Shown here in pieces: positions 63,217-64,000 of a DNA stretch of 64,000 nucleotides (position 1 is its first letter; every line of letters starts with the position of its first letter). Made by a program: the position numbers and the translations under genes. The stretch is from Veillonella criceti. Lineage in GTDB: Bacteria > Bacillota > Negativicutes > Veillonellales > Veillonellaceae. The notes beneath the pieces were generated by a model. The model did not search any database and was not told the origin of the DNA. It saw only the letters and a program-made list of their open reading frames with translations. The stretch is from assembly GCF_900460315.1 (NCBI RefSeq), contig NZ_UHIO01000001.1, positions 1,378,501-1,442,500 on the forward strand, given 5' to 3'.

Positions 63217-64000
63217 TCAATTATCTTCTATCTGAATTTCTTCATCTTTCATGAAATGCTCAAAACTATTAATTGGTGCAAAATCAATATTAATCAAACT
63301 ATAATCATTTTTCTTTCTCCATAATCGTACAGAGTCAGTGCCTTTCTTTTCAAGCCAAGCTCTAGTAACTAAAGTCCTTTCTTTTAACCCTAATACATCT
63401 ATCAATAACCATTGCCCTAATGCAGCTTGGCTATAAGGCTTCCCAGTCTCAGGATCACGTTCTGTTTGACTACCTGATTGAAAGGCCTTCATATTATCTT
63501 GAGTCAGTAAGCCTGGTATAACTTTACCATTAGGTAACTTTAGATTAAATCTTATTTTAAGATTTTTACGCTCTTCCTTTGTAGCATTTTTATATTCTTC
63601 TAAAAATGCTAATATATTTTTACAAAAAAAGTCAGGATATTTTCTATGAAACTCAATTGGAATAGGAATATATACTTCATTTAATGGTCTTAGCCCACCA
63701 TTTTTAGTTTTAGGTGCTGCATTCCATGCATTTAAACCAGATTTTTCAGCTACTTCTCCAGTATCATATGAATATAGTGGCAAATAAGCTTCTACAATTT
63801 CATCCTTTTTTACTACTGAATAAAAATTAATAGAATCAGTATAAAGCACATCATAAGATTGAAGTAAAAAGTCAAATGGATCATCTACAATATTAACATC
63901 AAATGAATTAATAATCTCTGTTCCCGTCGATTCACCATCAAAGTATTGCCAAATTTGGGAGTCGCTAAAAGTAAACCGATATTTCTTATGACCATCAGAC
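63217..64000 (-). CDS. Probable NgoFVII-family restriction endonuclease, C-terminal part (cut by window edge)
   Basis: The reading frame stays open to the window end; about 260 codons are visible, the N-terminus lying beyond position 64000. The visible part resembles the C-terminal DNA-binding region of NgoFVII/BfiI-type enzymes: KSGLNAWNAAPKTKNGGLRP, NEVYIPIPIEFHRKYPDFF, FNLKLPNGKVIPG and the ALGQWLLIDVLGL stretch. In that group a phospholipase D-type nuclease domain precedes a B3-like DNA-binding domain. The nuclease motif itself is not within the window. A methyltransferase partner would be expected beyond the edge. Confidence 0.6.
   Translation of the reverse strand, partial: SDGHKKYRFTFSDSQIWQYFDGESTGTEIINSFDVNIVDDPFDFLLQSYDVLYTDSINFYSVVKKDEIVEAYLPLYSYDTGEVAEKSGLNAWNAAPKTKNGGLRPLNEVYIPIPIEFHRKYPDFFCKNILAFLEEYKNATKEERKNLKIRFNLKLPNGKVIPGLLTQDNMKAFQSGSQTERDPETGKPYSQAALGQWLLIDVLGLKERTLVTRAWLEKKGTDSVRLWRKKNDYSLINIDFAPINSFEHFMKDEEIQIEDN

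Overview
The window looks like a chromosomal segment from Veillonella or a close relative (Negativicutes). The basis is low GC content, genes with strong AGGAGG ribosome sites, a nitrate-respiration locus, two class I fumarase/tartrate dehydratase pairs, a selD-yedF selenium cluster and an anaerobe-type rubrerythrin and rubredoxin. This assignment is inferred from gene content and style, not from a marker gene.

Layout. 1-5.1 kb holds the start of a PotE-like antiporter, argG-argH followed by a small HD-domain protein (minus strand), and a LigB-fold protein without the usual histidines. 5.3-10.6 kb carries a monofunctional glycosyltransferase, an XRE regulator, a selenium operon (DUF951-selD-yedF-DUF3343) and rubrerythrin. 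10.8-14.3 kb has modABC and an AEC transporter. 14.7-20.4 kb is the arginine operon argCJBDF, and an ARG-box-like palindrome recurs at argG and argC. 20.5-22.1 kb has bioY behind a BirA-like operator and a DOPA-dioxygenase homologue.

22.3-34.1 kb is a complete type I-C CRISPR-Cas locus on the minus strand: cas3-cas5c-cas8c-cas7c-cas4-cas1-cas2, a leader, and an array of 38 repeats and 37 spacers. Just upstream of cas3 lies what I consider the most interesting element of the window. It is a small transcription unit with its own promoter, one CRISPR-like repeat of 29 nt whose 3' handle matches the array repeat, exactly 35 nt of spacer-like sequence, then an intrinsic terminator. It resembles a Cas-regulating or antitoxin-like crRNA, although the same stretch also contains a 19-codon ORF.

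34.2-49.7 kb is metabolic: a dicarboxylate transporter with a two-subunit hydratase and a LysR regulator, a flavoprotein with a rubredoxin, a secreted metallo-beta-lactamase-fold protein facing a TetR regulator across two palindromes, tRNA-Thr, LemA/TPM, a CorA relative, a Zn/Cd-type P-ATPase and a second fumarase. 50.4-59.6 kb is nitrate respiration: narGHJI, a Crp/Fnr regulator and narK. The narG and narK promoters carry the same TGTGAT-N4-ATCACA palindrome at the same distance from the -10 box. The narK leader contains a 15-bp long-range helix that no annotated feature explains. The window ends with a Dps behind a PerR-like box, an aldo/keto reductase, two unrecognised membrane/secreted proteins, and the C-terminal part of a probable NgoFVII-type restriction endonuclease.

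Functional links: ModABC supplies molybdate for NarGHI; the Crp/Fnr protein probably activates narG and narK; the arg genes form one biosynthetic route in two transcription units with a shared operator type; rubrerythrin, rubredoxin and Dps serve oxidative-stress defence.
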